DNA from: Ampelocalamus luodianensis
Lineage: Eukaryota; Streptophyta; Magnoliopsida; Poales; Poaceae
Assembly (NCBI GenBank): GCA_036346255.1
Contig: CM070624.1
Location: 13,982,626 to 14,046,625, forward strand
Length of the DNA: 64,000 nt
Direction of reading: 5' to 3'
This document shows, piece by piece, positions 36,101-47,566 of this stretch (position 1 is its first letter; the number at the start of each line of letters is the position of its first letter). Below the pieces are notes generated by a model. The model did no database searches, was not told where the DNA came from, and saw only the letters and a program-made list of their open reading frames with translations. A program made the translations under genes and the position numbers.

Positions 36101-37052
36101 ATATTTTTACAATTTTTGAAGATAACTATCTAGTTTTGTAAAAAAATAAAAATATTATTTCAAAAAAATATATGGAGAGATGACCAAACCTAAGAGAAGC
36201 TAGACACATCTCCCACCATCCAATTTGAATGCACATCAAACTAGTTCGACCTATCTTGCTAGAAAAAGGATTTGATGACTGGTACCAAAAAAAAAAAAAA
36301 AAAATATAGATCACCTCAAATTGCATCAAGCCAACCAAACTTGTACATAACGCAGATCCATGCCACAAAAGCAAACCAACGAGGAGAAACATAAAAATTC
36401 TTTCTAAAAACTCCAAGTCACGAATGGAACCACCAGAGACTGACGAGAAAATTTTCGATTCAAGTAATGCAACCTCATAACACATATGCCCAATGATTTA
36501 TTACCAAGCAACTAAAGCTGGCATCGCCAAAAGCTCGAAGTACAAACACAATCCAAACCAATGCCTAGGCCTAGCAGCAACTCGATAGCTCGCGATCACC
36601 GCAAATTCTCACCCAGCGCGTCCAATTGGAGCTCGCGAGAGCCCAGATTCTTCAAACCAAACAACCGAATCGCCCCCATTTTGGGATCAACACCGTCCCA
36701 GAGCCCCGTAAAAAACCCCGTGCAACAAAACAGTTCAAACCTCCCACACCGAGGATGCCGGTCAATCACCCTATGCTCCGGGTTGGTAGTACCTCTTAGG
36801 GGTGAACCACGAAGGCTTCTCCGCGGCGCCGCTGGTGCTCGCGTCCAGGCCCGTCTCGACGTCTCGCGCCACGGTGACCACCATGGCCTGCACCCCCGCC
36901 GCCGCCTCCACCGCTGCCTCCGAGGGCCCCCGCTTAGCCTCCGCAGCCGCCTCGGCCGGAGGAGGGAGGGGATCGGAGGCACAGTCGTCGACGGGGGCTC
37001 CCACAACCACCACCACGTCGCTTGCGGCTGGGCCCGAGTCGGATCCGCCCAT
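27128..37052 (-). CDS. Spinster-type MFS transporter (probable sphingolipid transporter spinster homolog), 16 exons
   Basis: Exons, minus strand: 37052-36793, 34716-34588, 34235-34134, 33903-33799, 33710-33635, 33497-33423, 33277-33175, 33036-32968, 31943-31868, 31619-31522, 29879-29803, 29520-29407, 28835-28716, 28348-28220, 27936-27858, 27249-27128. All junctions are GT-AG and phases agree, giving 577 aa (exon 5 end is certain to within one base). The N-terminal 85 residues are Ala/acid-rich and cytosolic-like. Membrane spans then begin with the motif Leu-Asn-Tyr-Val-Asp-Arg-Gly-Ala-Ile-Ala in exon 2 and Phe-Glu-Asp-Gly-Val-Leu-Ser-Ser-Ala-Phe in exon 3, and Gly-Val-Gly-Glu-Ala-Ser-Phe marks exon 5. 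These are hallmarks of plant Spinster homologs (major facilitator superfamily, 12 spans, lysosome/vacuole or late endosome membranes in relatives). Substrate here is inferred, not shown. The full exon set is intact despite three transposon insertions in introns. Confidence 0.93.
29992..30823. mobile_element. hAT-like insertion in intron 10 of the Spinster gene
   Basis: The ends carry imperfect inverted sequence rich in GACTAGTCG/CGACTTG motifs (about 29994-30095 on the left and 30745-30815 on the right). The right end is TTAATAACCTTG followed by GATGTGAC, and the left flank has GATGTAAG, so a GATGT-containing duplication is possible. The interior is GC/CT-rich and unlike the AT-rich intron. 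No transposase is visible. The left terminus looks truncated, so the exact ends are uncertain. Confidence 0.45.
30617..30718. repeat. (CAG/TAG)n compound microsatellite
   Basis: About 100 bases of alternating AGC and AGT trinucleotide units with some ACT interruptions, inside the intron 10 insertion. Confidence 0.8.
32453..32690. mobile_element. Tourist-like (PIF/Harbinger) MITE in intron 8
   Basis: 238 bp with terminal inverted repeats GGATGTGTTTGGTT at the left and AACCAAACACACCC at the right. The 3-bp duplication TTA flanks both sides (32450-32452 and 32691-32693). The size, TTA target and GTTTGGTT ends fit Tourist-like elements. It lies in the intron between exons 8 and 9 of the Spinster gene. 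Confidence 0.82.
35299..36174. mobile_element. Foldback Mutator-like element in intron 1 of the Spinster gene
   Basis: The element is almost entirely one inverted repeat: 35299-35720 is the reverse complement, with few differences, of 36174-35760. The end sequence (T-run, AAAATAATAT, then TTTTTTACAAAACTAG) is followed by CTGTCGCCAGTTC/GAACTGGCGACAG motifs on both arms. A direct repeat GAGAGATGAC (35289-35298 and 36175-36184) gives a 9-10-bp target duplication, as for MULEs. It has no coding capacity. Its termini and CTGTCGCCAGTT motifs are shared with the large MULE at 49774-55310, which is its likely relative. Confidence 0.75.
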
Positions 37053-37846
37053 AAAAATATGCGCGAATTTTGTACTTCTTATCGGTTACATACAACAAGA
37101 GAAAAATGTCTCGTCCTGGGATTCGAAATATCACACTGGGGTTATTCGTGTCACGAAACGGGAATAGGAAACGGATAACACAGGCCGAGGCGTTGGCTTC
37201 ATAGGTGGGCAGATGTGCATATTCGGTGGAGACGACGCAACGTCGTCGTTTTGGCCGGTGGCGGAAGGCGAGGGACGCCGAGGCGAGGCGAGGCGATGGA
37301 GGAAGTTTACGGGAGCACGGATGCTTTGGCTGCTGGAGTGCTGGCTGGTGGGAGATTCTCTCCCCTCCGTTCTCTGGGCTGCCGGGCTGCGAGCCTCCGA
37401 GCGCTGCACGGGGGAATTAATGAGAGGGGGACAGGCGCTAGTGGAGGGGTGGGGTAAAGCGGGCCGTGCCCGTGGACCAGGTTTATCTGCACTCTGGTAC
37501 CTCTGACTCCATGCTTTTGTACACTGGCCGAGTGCTGTACGTACGTTGCAATTCATTGGATTTCAAATAAAACATAGTATAAATTATAAATTTAGAAAAT
37601 AAATATACATAATCTAATTATCCTTAGAAATGAAAGTTTTATATATAATTTGTATCCAATCAACAAGTCACATAGAATCTTATCACAAACCACAAACATA
37701 GATAATCTAATTATCTAAAGAAGATCTTCCAAGTATTTTATATATGCATGCATATATTATCCATAAAAGATCTCACCAACTAAAGAGGGGTAGATGACAG
37801 ACTCACCACCACCACTGAGTCTTTCTTTCATAATAGTAAAGATATA
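37053..37846. other. Upstream region of the Spinster gene
   Basis: The promoter side of the minus-strand transporter. It contains a GC-rich, CGAGGCGAGG-rich stretch at 37250-37450 and no TATA that I can assign with confidence. The ORFs here have no recognisable product. Confidence 0.35.
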
Positions 37847-38099
37847 CTCCATCTGGTTCACAAACACAGTCGTTTTGGACATCAACAGCCTCAAAATGTA
37901 GATTTGACTATTAATTACTATTATAATATATTTGTAAAACCTAATAAAATTCTAATAGTATGAAAGTATTTTTCAAGACGAATATATAGATATAATTTTT
38001 ATATATCTAATCTAAACATTTAAAAAGATATTGATAGCCAAAGTTTTTAAATTTTAACTACATGCAATCTAAAACGACTTGCTTTTGTAAACTTTGGAG
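37847..38099. mobile_element. Stowaway (Tc1/mariner) MITE
   Basis: 253 bp, starting CTCCATCTGGTTCACAAA and ending with the inverted partner TTTGTAAACTTTGGAG, flanked by the TA dinucleotide on both sides (37845-37846 and 38100-38101). Both arms carry the inner motif AGTCGTTTTGGA / CTAAAACGACT. These are typical grass Stowaway features. Confidence 0.85.
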
Positions 38100-38101
38100 T
38101 A

Positions 38102-39060
38102 TATCGCTTTTGCCGCTTTGAAATGTTCGATTCTGAACGGTAGCTAGGTAGTTACACGCAGTTACATGCGTTTGCAACGGTTAAATCTTCTCACTCGAAT
38201 GTAGATCCGGGTTTGCAGTGATCAATCCTTATGCGAAGAGTTCGAGTTCAAATCTAAGAATGCGTTCACAATTTCAATACTTGGATTCAGATTTACATCA
38301 TGTTCGATTCGGAGGATTCTGTTCGTTGTTTTCGTTGCAGTGCTGTGCTCGGTTGCTTTGGTATCAAGGTTGTCACGTTACTCCATCAGCCCACAAGTTC
38401 GATTCACATTTATAATCTGATCTTCTCTATTCGCCCGTTAAGCGCCAGCTTGTTAGTTTTAAACTCGTATGGGTTCCCTGATGGGCCCAGCTCGCAAAGG
38501 TATCTCCCATGGTGGGGCACGCTTGGGGCAGCCTCCTCTCTCCCTCTTTACTATACTACCAACTTTTGCCCTTTTTTTACGTGTGATCTTGGACCAATGA
38601 CAGGCGAAGATTAGCTGTTGCGCCATCCTACAAATTCCTAATCCGTCCTGCGTCCGCTCCACTCCAGCGCATCACGATCTTCTGTGCCTCCTCCGTTCCT
38701 TCGCGTTTACACATGATGGCCGCTCCGCCGATTGGATATTTGCCAACTGGGTCGTGTTGCAGACTGTCATGACCCCATCGCCGGCAGATTGCCTAGCTTA
38801 AGATCAGATGTGTTCGACAATCTAGACAGCAGAAATTGCAGACAGGGAAAGGAGAGAAAGGGGAGACCTGCTACATAGTTTTTCTTTCTTTTCGATAATG
38901 TCTGATCATACACACTAGCATAACTTATACGCCACACTCCATTCGGTTACATCGGTCAGGCCCAACCACACATTCATAGTTTAACCGAAGGCTCAACACA
39001 CCTTTACACGCGCCCTTGCTCTGTCTTCATCTTCAACAGCTCGACGAATTTTTGATCTAA
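38102..39060. other. Spacer, no gene seen
   Basis: No coding frame with recognisable domains, and no clear element ends. Confidence 0.3.
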
Positions 39061-39167
39061 ATGGCATTGTTGGCGCCTTTATTAACAAAAGTAACCATCC
39101 ACACAACGTAATGCCAAAATTGGCATAATGGACGTGTTGGTGTCCGACACGCGTCCATGTTCGTGCC

Positions 39168-39181
39168 CCCCCCCCCCCCCG
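39168..39181. repeat. Poly-C tract
   Basis: At least 14 consecutive C. A matching C run at 42887-42899 lies in the other inverted arm, but reads as C on the same strand. These are likely length-variable sites and possible assembly weak points. Confidence 0.7.
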
Positions 39182-39601
39182 CACCCAGATTCCATCTGCG
39201 GCACCCGGCCAATCCCGCGCCGCACCCCTAGCGCCCAGATAGCAATGCCCGCACCCCTTGGCGCCCGGACAGTTGCGCCCTTCTGGTCCTCCCTCGCTTG
39301 GACGTCGCCATGTGGCCCTCCTGGTCCCCTCAACTACATTCCCGCACATCCGCCACCACGCCCTTGGTGTCCATACAACCGCCACCATGCCCCTGGCGCT
39401 TGGACGCCCCGCCACGTGTTAAGTCCAACGCGTCCGTGCCCCTAGGGGCCGGATTTAATCCTACCCCTGGGTCGGATCGTGGGGCACGGACACATTTTAA
39501 CCTTCTGCCGAAAGCATCCCCTGTCCCCTCAATCTTTTCCCCGTCCCATCGATCAACTTCATCACCTCGCTGCCTCTGTCTTCATGTATGCATAATCATA
39601 G

Positions 39602-42600
39602 TGTAACATCCCGTTTTCGAAAACGGCGAATAGTAATTATATTTGGTTTTCATTTTTCATTCGTATTTCAAATTCGTGTATAATTTCAAAATCTTCTAGC
39701 TTCTAGCTAAGCTCGGGTCTGTGTTTCAAAGCTTTTTGTTGTTCTCGAATTCAAATTCGAGTTGAATTCTCCTTTTTCGAATTTAAGTCTTTTTCTCAAG
39801 TTCGTTTCTCTCCTTCTTGGGCTCAACCCCATCTCTTCCTTGGGTCGGCCCAGCTCGCCTTGGCCCACTCCCTCTCCTTCCGACCCACCCAACCCCTTCC
39901 CCTGTCCTTCTTCTCCCACTGGGTGCCTGCTGCAGCTCACGCCTGCGCCTGTGCGGCCGTCGCCTTGACTCCGGTGGCCCCCCTCCTTGTCGGGTCCCGT
40001 CACCAGCACACCTCCACACCCGCCGCTCCTGCCAGTGCCCATCCCGTCGTCGTGCGTCACCCATGCCTGCGCCTGCTCGCCGCGCAAGTCGGCGCCCTGT
40101 CCCATCCCGTAAACCCCACGTCAATGCCCGCTGTCGCGCCTGTCCCCGTCCTGTCCCGACACGCCGTGCCTGCCCCTGTCACCTACCACCCCTGTCCCCG
40201 TCCTAGCTCCCCGTGCCCGCCGCTCCCGCCGACACCCCGTCGTGCGTCCTGAGCCTCCACAGCCCCTTCCCCCCCTCCTCCCCGGTTATAAAGAGCCCTC
40301 ACCCCCCCTTTGGCTCGTTCCCTATTTCTCCCTTCTTCCCGAACAAGAAGAACCGAGCAAGAGTGAAGCCGAAGAAACAAAAAAAAGAGAGGACTTACCT
40401 CTAGCCAGCCGCGCCGCCGCCGCTTCCTTCTATCGCACGCCGTCGCTCCCTCCTGCCGCCTGCCGTCGCTTCCTCCGACCGCCACCGCCACCGCCGCGTG
40501 CCCCAAGCCCTCTCCTCCTCGTGCGCTGCCGTCCCTCCATCTCCCCCTCTCCCTTTTCGCTCTGGCCCGAGCGCCCCCTTCCCCCCCTTTTTCCTTTAGG
40601 GCAGCCAGCCCCATGGGCCGTGCGCGCCGTTTTGGCCAGGTCTTGGTTGGGCCCAAACCCCAGCGTCATGGGCCATTGGCCTCTTTTCTTTTTCTTTTTC
40701 TTTTCTTTTTGTTTTTATTTCAAAAGAGAGGTTTCAAAAATTCATTTCTCCTTCGTCGTAGCTCCAAAATTATGAAACTAATTTCTAAAATTTTGTAATT
40801 TCAAGATCTTACTAATAGCATAGGTCTTGTTTAATTTGGAGTTCATTTGTTATTACTTTTATATTTATTTGCTCTCTTTGCTTGTTTGTACCTTTTTCGG
40901 TACGTTCGTCCGATTAAGATTTGAAGACGCGGGAAATCTCCAACTTGATCAAGCTCAAGATTATCAAGACTCTCTTACCTTTACTCCATGTGAGTCAATA
41001 CTTTGATCATATTGAGCCTACATTTTATGCAAAGTATATTCTTTTAAAATAGCAAATTGCATGCTTTAATTCTTTAAGCAAATGTATGTCAAAGCTTAAG
41101 GTAGTTAAATACCCATTTGATAATTAATTAATTAATTAATTAATATGCCATCCTTGACAATTTGAATCCCTTAACCCTTGTACCCTAGTAACTATATGGT
41201 AAATACTAGTATAGGTTGTACTTAAGCGACATACTAGTCTTACTTAAGTACCAGGACATTAAAATACCCTAATCATCATCTCTTCGAATACGAAAATGAT
41301 TTGGGCAGTCATTGGTGGTCCATGACTAAGATAAATGTGATAATTTGGTTTTACTCCTCAAAACCCTATTAAATTGTTGTTACTATCTGGGCGGATGGTG
41401 AGGTGGATGGTACGATAGTGGGTGCTAATGTAGCCCAAGGACTGTTGTTTTATGGATGGTATGTGGAATGAACCACCCAGATAATCCTAAGGACTTAATC
41501 TTGTCACGATCTCCCGTGTAAAACAAATACGGCCATAAGTATACAAAAATTACGACTTGGCTTAATAAATTATCAAACCCTGGAAGTCATCTCACTGGAG
41601 GAATAAAGGGGCGCAAGCTTAGGATACGTCCGGCTTAATGGGACACCGAGTCAAGGGTGAAGTTGCCAGTCGCTGAGGTGAACATCCCGCGCAATATATG
41701 GGCGTAACCCCATATGGGTGAAATGACGGAAGGGGCAAGATATTTAGAAAGATCATTGTGACAACCTCTCGACTACACGACTAAGGAATCGTGTAGAGTA
41801 ACGAGTTAATTGTCTCTTGTGGGTAAAGTGTATAATGTCTACAGAGAAATAAACTGTTTAAACAGTCGTGCCTACAGTCAAAGGTGGACATGAGAACTTA
41901 ACGTGAGTTAGTTCTATTTCAAAAACCTTGGTGGGTTGTATGAAAATTGTGGCGGACTCACCTAGCCCTGGGTTGGATTTTCCCTGAGTTTTCAGACTCA
42001 GTGATGTTAATAATGGGGCTAGCCCCAGTCAAATAAGCATCAAGTAGAGTTTTCGATGGAGGGAACCTCTGCTGATACAAATATTGCACAATTACTTTCT
42101 TTAATAAAATACAATTAGGTTAAAATGCTAAGTGATAGGAATTTATAATTATGATAATTGAAAATATTACTTTATCAAATAAAAGAACCCGAGTCATCCT
42201 TGTTTAGTCTTGCATGTATATTATTGATCGTGCGTTGGCTCACAAGCATGGAAGTTGTGCTCATTCTCGCTCTTTCCCCAAAAACCCTCAAAAGCAGGAA
42301 ATCCTAGAGATTACGACTACTATGAGGATCCAAAGGATGGAGGCCCAGGAGAGGATGGAGCGTAGTATAGTCTTTAGTTATTCTAGTCTCACCTCAGTCC
42401 AGCTGACTCCGTCGGTGCATGCGTGCATCCTATATTACCTAAGCCTTTGGGTAATATCGGACGCACATGGGTTTTCCTAGTCGCTTACCTGTAGAGAGAT
42501 GTGCTCTCACCCTTTTGCTTCTGTTGTCGCTTCCGCTTTTGTAATGTAATCAGCATTGGCTTGTTCGGCCCTTATAGTAAAAATCAACCTGATGCGATCT

Positions 42601-42623
42601 ATGTAAACTCTGATGTATTAAAG
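39602..42623 (+). mobile_element. Long LTR (Ty3/gypsy-like), copy 3, 3'-truncated
   Basis: Begins TGTAACATCCCG and follows the same order of blocks as LTR copy 2: TATA box at 40287, GC-rich leader, the GTGAGTCAATACTTTGATC block at about 40991, GGTAAAGTGTATAATG at about 41820, then GATGCGATCTATGTAAACTCTG at about 42592. The match to copy 2 stops near 42623. The last 250 or so bases, with the GGGTCCGACA end, are missing, so no target duplication can be checked. It sits in the left inverted arm of the surrounding DNA element. Confidence 0.7.
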
Positions 42624-43370
42624 GCACTTCCTTCCAGTGCCTTACACTACTCTAGATGGCCTTCTCTTAATGGCCACCGTTCTATAATAATACGGTCATA
42701 ACAACTGCTCTAAACAATCTTTAATCTTGAAAAAAAATTATTTCTATTCTCTGTATTCTCAGTTCTCAACAAGTGCAAGAACGAGAATGGAATTTCGAAT
42801 GACTAAGAGCGAGAGCGACTCCGGTATTTATAGCCGTGCGAACACAATTCCCGCAGACAGCGAAGTGACGACAAGGGAATTCAATCCCCCCCCCCCCCCG
42901 CGATGTTTTTTTTGTATGCAGGGAATCATTCGCATGCATGGGGGGCATGGGCGTGACAGATGGGATGGAAGATGGGACGTGCGGGAATCTGGGCGCGGGA
43001 AAATGGCAATATCGTGCCATGGTGGCAAGGCAGGGGCTAGCGTCTGGGTGAAGGGGGACCGGCAGGGCCACGTGGCGGCGTCCGGACGAGGGGGAGCGGC
43101 GAAGGGGATGTCGTGCCCTGGGGGCACGGAGGCGGCTTGTCTGGCCCCTAGGGCCGCGAACACAGCGTGTCCGGCCCTAGGGGCACGATAGCGGCGACGT
43201 GGCGGCACGAGGCGCGTCCGGTCCCCCAGGAATGGTGGAGATGGAATATGCGCGCGAAGGCATGGACGTGAATGTGTGTCGGCCTCAGGCACGTCCGTTG
43301 TGCTAGTTTTAGCATTACGTCTTGTGGACGTCCATTTTTGTTAATAAAAACGCCAACAATTCTATTTATG

Positions 43371-44389
43371 CCAAAGACTCCGGCTCGACGGGCAGGGCTT
43401 CAGTCATGACACACGGACTTGCGGTTGCTGGTCTTCTGAGCAGCATTCAATCATTCACGTATCATATCCACCTGTTTACAACATACTATCTTCTACTTTA
43501 AAATTTTGTTTGCTTGATTTGTTAAATCTCTTCGTGTTAGGCATGCATGCGACCAGATGTATAAGGATATTATCCTGAGCCTTAAATCTACTGGTTTTGA
43601 AAAACCCTTAATACCTCTACTAGGTTGTTTTCTGAAGTCTGAACAGTGTGTGCAATTCGAAGTTTATACGTTCTGAGCAGGTGCCGTGTGCCGTTCGGAC
43701 TTCGGATATGGCGAGAACTGAGAAGTTGCTTTAGCTGCATCTGACGTACGAAGCATGCATGTTCTGGGTAGGAAAATGCGCCTGTTGCAGCCTCTAGAAG
43801 AACAAATGGGCTTGTAACATCGCCCAGTGTGCTGTGTGCAGCACTGCAGCATGAACCTGTATCTCCCTTGGTTCCAGGAGTCACGCCTAAGTTACCTGCG
43901 CTACCTGTTCCCAAATTTGTCTTGTACTCCACTTCACCAAGCAGTGCTTTGTTAACCTACCGATAATTCGAGATTGACCAATGCATGAACCATACGATCT
44001 ATGCCCTACTGTGCAAGTTTGATCCTGCTGCCCGTTCTTTATCTAGGTCGCCTACCTGTTGTTTTACTTTGCTCGTTCTTAATTTGCATCTGCCACACTT
44101 CTTCTAATCTTTTCCCTTTCACGTTCCCCTTGTCCTGTTTTGCAGATTCTTCTTTCTTATTCTTGTGTTGAGAGCTTGGCATCACCATGTTTATGGCTGA
44201 CGGGAATTTCACGGCAGTGCCAATTTTCTCTCGTAGTTACATCCACATTGCAGAACTGGACATCAGTACACCGCAAATGTATAATGGGCCAGTTGCAAAA
44301 AAATGATAACCGTAGTACCTTGTAGGCAGAAGATGGACAGCAAGCACAGGCGATGGAATTTGTTATCTGCACTTTGTTTACAAGGATAC
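43371..44389. other. Spacer, no gene seen
   Basis: Only short ORFs without recognisable domains, and no element ends that I can define. Confidence 0.3.
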
Positions 44390-47300
44390 TGTGACGACCC
44401 TATTTTTCAAACAGGACCATCGAGATTCCGTCCAGGATTTTAGTTGTTAATAGAAACAGTATCATACATGCTCACAAGTATTTAAAAGGCATTAATTTAA
44501 TTAAAATGTGGCCTAACGATTATTTTGCAACAATAGCAAGGGCAATTCAAGCCCAAAACATTAACTTACAATCAGAAGAGCCACAGAACTTCCACGGGAA
44601 AGCTTGAGTGCGGTCGTAACCCTAACACGTTCTTCAATGTGTCTTTCATTCCTCTGATACCCTTCTCATGAAAACTAAGCAAGTATGAGTACACAAGGTA
44701 CCCAGCAAACCACATGAAAAAGCTATTTAACTACTTGCTTAGATTTCAATTGATTGTTGGGGGGTTATCATAGTATGAGTGTGGATGCATTCTTTGAAGT
44801 AAAATACTTTGATTTTAGAAATAGTAAAACCATATAGTAATATTAAAAGAGGGGTTTCAATATCAGTAATTACCACATTAATATATCAAAATCTCTACTT
44901 GTGTCTTGTTACTGGAATCACCCGTGAACACAACTCCATTAACTGAAAGCGTGACATATTCAGATACCATTGATTATACTTTGCAGAGTTGTCCAACTTT
45001 ACCCACAAGATAGCTCAAACTCATAATGTCAGGCCTTGAACACACAATATATTCGTGTGCGACTGAGTTGAGATAACAAAACCTTTTTCACCGTCCTTCC
45101 CTTTTTAGCATCTACCCGATAGGTTCTTGGTCAAACAGCTATCGGAAAACCACAGGCCAATGGCGGAATTCACGATCTGATACTGAATGGACCTACTGTT
45201 GTGTAGATCAGCGAGTGACCCTCCAGGCCCACTCATGTCCCACCCCTTTAAAAACCCGTAGCTACCCTTTGCCACTAGGGCAGCTGCTACCTGTAGATAT
45301 TAGACCAGAATGAGTAGCGTACTAAGCTAGGTTGGATATACCAAACTTGTAGTTGAGCGAGTTCTATGTCTATCACTTAGCACAAGGTTCTAGTCCTTAT
45401 TTATCTCAAGTAAGGAGATGGACCCTCAACCATCTAGTGGTTGCCCACATTCTTGGTCTCACCTCCAACTTACTTTCCATAATCTATTGGGTGAGGAGAT
45501 GGATTGTCAACCAACTCGTGGTTGTTCACCTTGTTAGTCTCAACCATCAATTTATTTTCTAAAGTCTATTGGGTGAGTTGGACTCCTAACCAATTCGTGG
45601 TTGTCCACCTTCATGGTCTCAGTCCTCAACTTACTTTCCAAAGTTTATCAACAAGAAGCCAAATCCTTACCGGTGTTTGTAAACCAATTGTGTGGCATTA
45701 ATCTATCCATTAATTACTAATGTGTGATTTTATATCATACTAGTGCTTATGATGGGCAAGGTGAATATGGCTTACAAGATCACAATTAGGCTTATTGATG
45801 GTAGGAATTAACTGTTAATCATGTCATCATTCTAAACTATTATTTTGTAAGTAAATAAACGAGAATAAATAACATACTGAAAATAATGATGATGATGATG
45901 ATGATGATGATGACGACATGGGCTCAACATGATCAAGGAATGTGACTTGCCTTCATATTTGTAGTCTTCAATTCGATCTATTTCTCCAGTGCTTTGATCA
46001 ACTCCTTTTGTAGTTTGATCATCAATTTTGGGTCCTAGCGCGAAAGAAAATAAACTAAATAAGTTCGGACTCAACCAGGGTGAGCTGGGAACTAAATGAA
46101 CTAAATAAATCCGGAAAAAGGTATAAAATAAATGTGGTTTGGGTGCTTAGGTTCAAAACAATGTTTGGTTAGGTTGCATGGAGTTGAAAATGGGTTCGAC
46201 GGGTTTGCAACAGTCGATACGGATATAAACAAGCTTAACGGGTCCGAACAAATAGTATTTGTATAGAATCGGATCAGCGCTGTTTCTTATTGGGTTTGGA
46301 CAGAACAGTAACGGGTTGAATGAATAGTATGAGCCGGTTCATATGAATAGTAATATATTTGGGCTGATTAATTATTGGCTGCACAGTGTTGGGCCTTGAT
46401 GAATAGTATTAGGATGCGTAGTATTGCATAGTTATGGGTTGGCCTGTCAAATGGGCCTGTTTGACGGCCCACATCGGCGCTTGGCTCTCTCTGCTTTCTC
46501 CCTTTCTCTCTGCTTGATGACAATGGCGACAGTGGTGGTCGGCGGCGGTGAGGAAATGTGCGAGGAGCATCTATGAAGCACGAGGTTTCCATTTTTGGGC
46601 ATGGACGCGGCTTGGGATGGTTTGGCAGTGGCTTGCGACGGTGGTTGCGCATAGCCAAAACAGGGGAAGAGTGGCGGCGTAGCTCCGGTGGTGCTCTGGC
46701 CAAATTGGCGTACGCATGAGTACCGGCGGTTAAGGGAAGCACGACGGTGATGACGGATTGGCTTGGGGTGGTCAGAAGAGAGCTGTCGACGGTGGCCATG
46801 GGTAGCGGAGCAATGGCGCACGACGACGGCGAGCTAAGGGCGGTGGAGTTGGACATGAAACTTTGGAGAGGGGTCGGGAGGTCCAGGCGGTGTTGGGGTG
46901 GCCCTAATTGGATAGGATGGGATGCAGGGATGTAGAATTGGCGGCGGTTGCTTACCAGGTTCGAGGGGATGACGATAGCGACACCACAACCAGTCTTGGG
47001 AAGAATTGGGTGGTGGCTTGGGTGTGGGACGGAGCGAAAGGATGCCGATGGGTCACAGTGCTTGGTCATAGAGTTAGGGAAGGCGGTGACGCCAGGAATA
47101 GCGCGAGAATGCGCGTGGCACGTGGGCGGTGGCGTGTGCAGTTGCGCGGTTTTTGCTGGTGAGGAGGGTGGCGCTAGCGTTCACGTTGACCGCGTGGGGA
47201 TGGCCACGTCTCACTGGCGCCGGCGCGCGAGGTGGCGCGGTGAGCAGCAGCGGTTGCAGCGCGTCGAGCAGCTGGTGGCGCGGATTGGCGACGACGCTAA

Positions 47301-47560
47301 TCAACGGCGGGGTGGCACGACGCTGGTGCGTGTGGCATTTAATGCCGGCGTGAGGTGAGGTGACGTGGTGCTGACACAGTCTCAGCGCAGGCGATGAAGA
47401 CGGCGAGCAGAGGCAGCGTGGGCGCGCGTGAATGGTGTCTCTCGGCTAAGAAGGGAATATTCCGGATTTGGCAAGGTGTAAAAGTTTGAAATCTTTTCGG
47501 ATTTGGCAAAAACCACAAATTAGAACCAAATTCAAATTTTCGAAATTTTTGGGGTGTCAC
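44390..47560 (-). mobile_element. Solo long LTR, inverse orientation, copy 4
   Basis: On the minus strand it begins GTGACACCCCAAAAA and ends GGGTCGTCACA. The direct repeat GGATAC (44384-44389 and 47561-47566) flanks both ends. Length is about 3.17 kb. The half near 46440-47460 is GC-rich, as in the leader of the other long LTRs, but the sequence differs enough that it is a related family rather than the same one. ORFs such as 46368-47069 fall in this leader and are not host genes. Confidence 0.65.
45883..45912. repeat. (GAT)n microsatellite
   Basis: About nine GAT units inside the inverse solo LTR. It creates a His-run frame on the minus strand that is not a gene. Confidence 0.8.
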
Positions 47561-47566
47561 GGATAC

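Larger units (their letters stand above)
39061..43370. mobile_element. Long-TIR DNA element (MULE-like) interrupted by a long LTR
   Basis: The outer parts 39061-39490 and 43370-42890 are imperfect inverted copies. Both show GGCGTTTTTATTAACAAAA-like sequence near the end, ACGTAATGC, GGACGTG, CCGACAC, then GC-rich CCGGAC/GCCCCTAGGG units and a poly-C run. A TATA box in the right arm (42826-42836, minus strand) points inward. Long GC-rich inverted ends with an inward promoter fit Mutator-like elements. I could not find a 9-bp target duplication, and no transposase is visible, so the family and the ends (to about 30 bases) are inferred. Confidence 0.5.

Noticed and set aside
36561..37178. Plus-strand 205-aa ORF over the first Spinster exon
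   Set aside because: It is antisense to exon 1 and its flanks, and has no domain or splice support.
45353..45701. Repeated Asn-Gln/Leu-Val-Val-Val-His frames that look like a tandem-repeat protein
   Set aside because: They result from a short DNA repeat (AACC..TCGTGGTTG..CACCTT) inside the inverse solo LTR.
46368..47069. 233-aa minus-strand ORF
   Set aside because: It sits in the GC-rich leader of the inverse solo LTR, and no family motif is visible.
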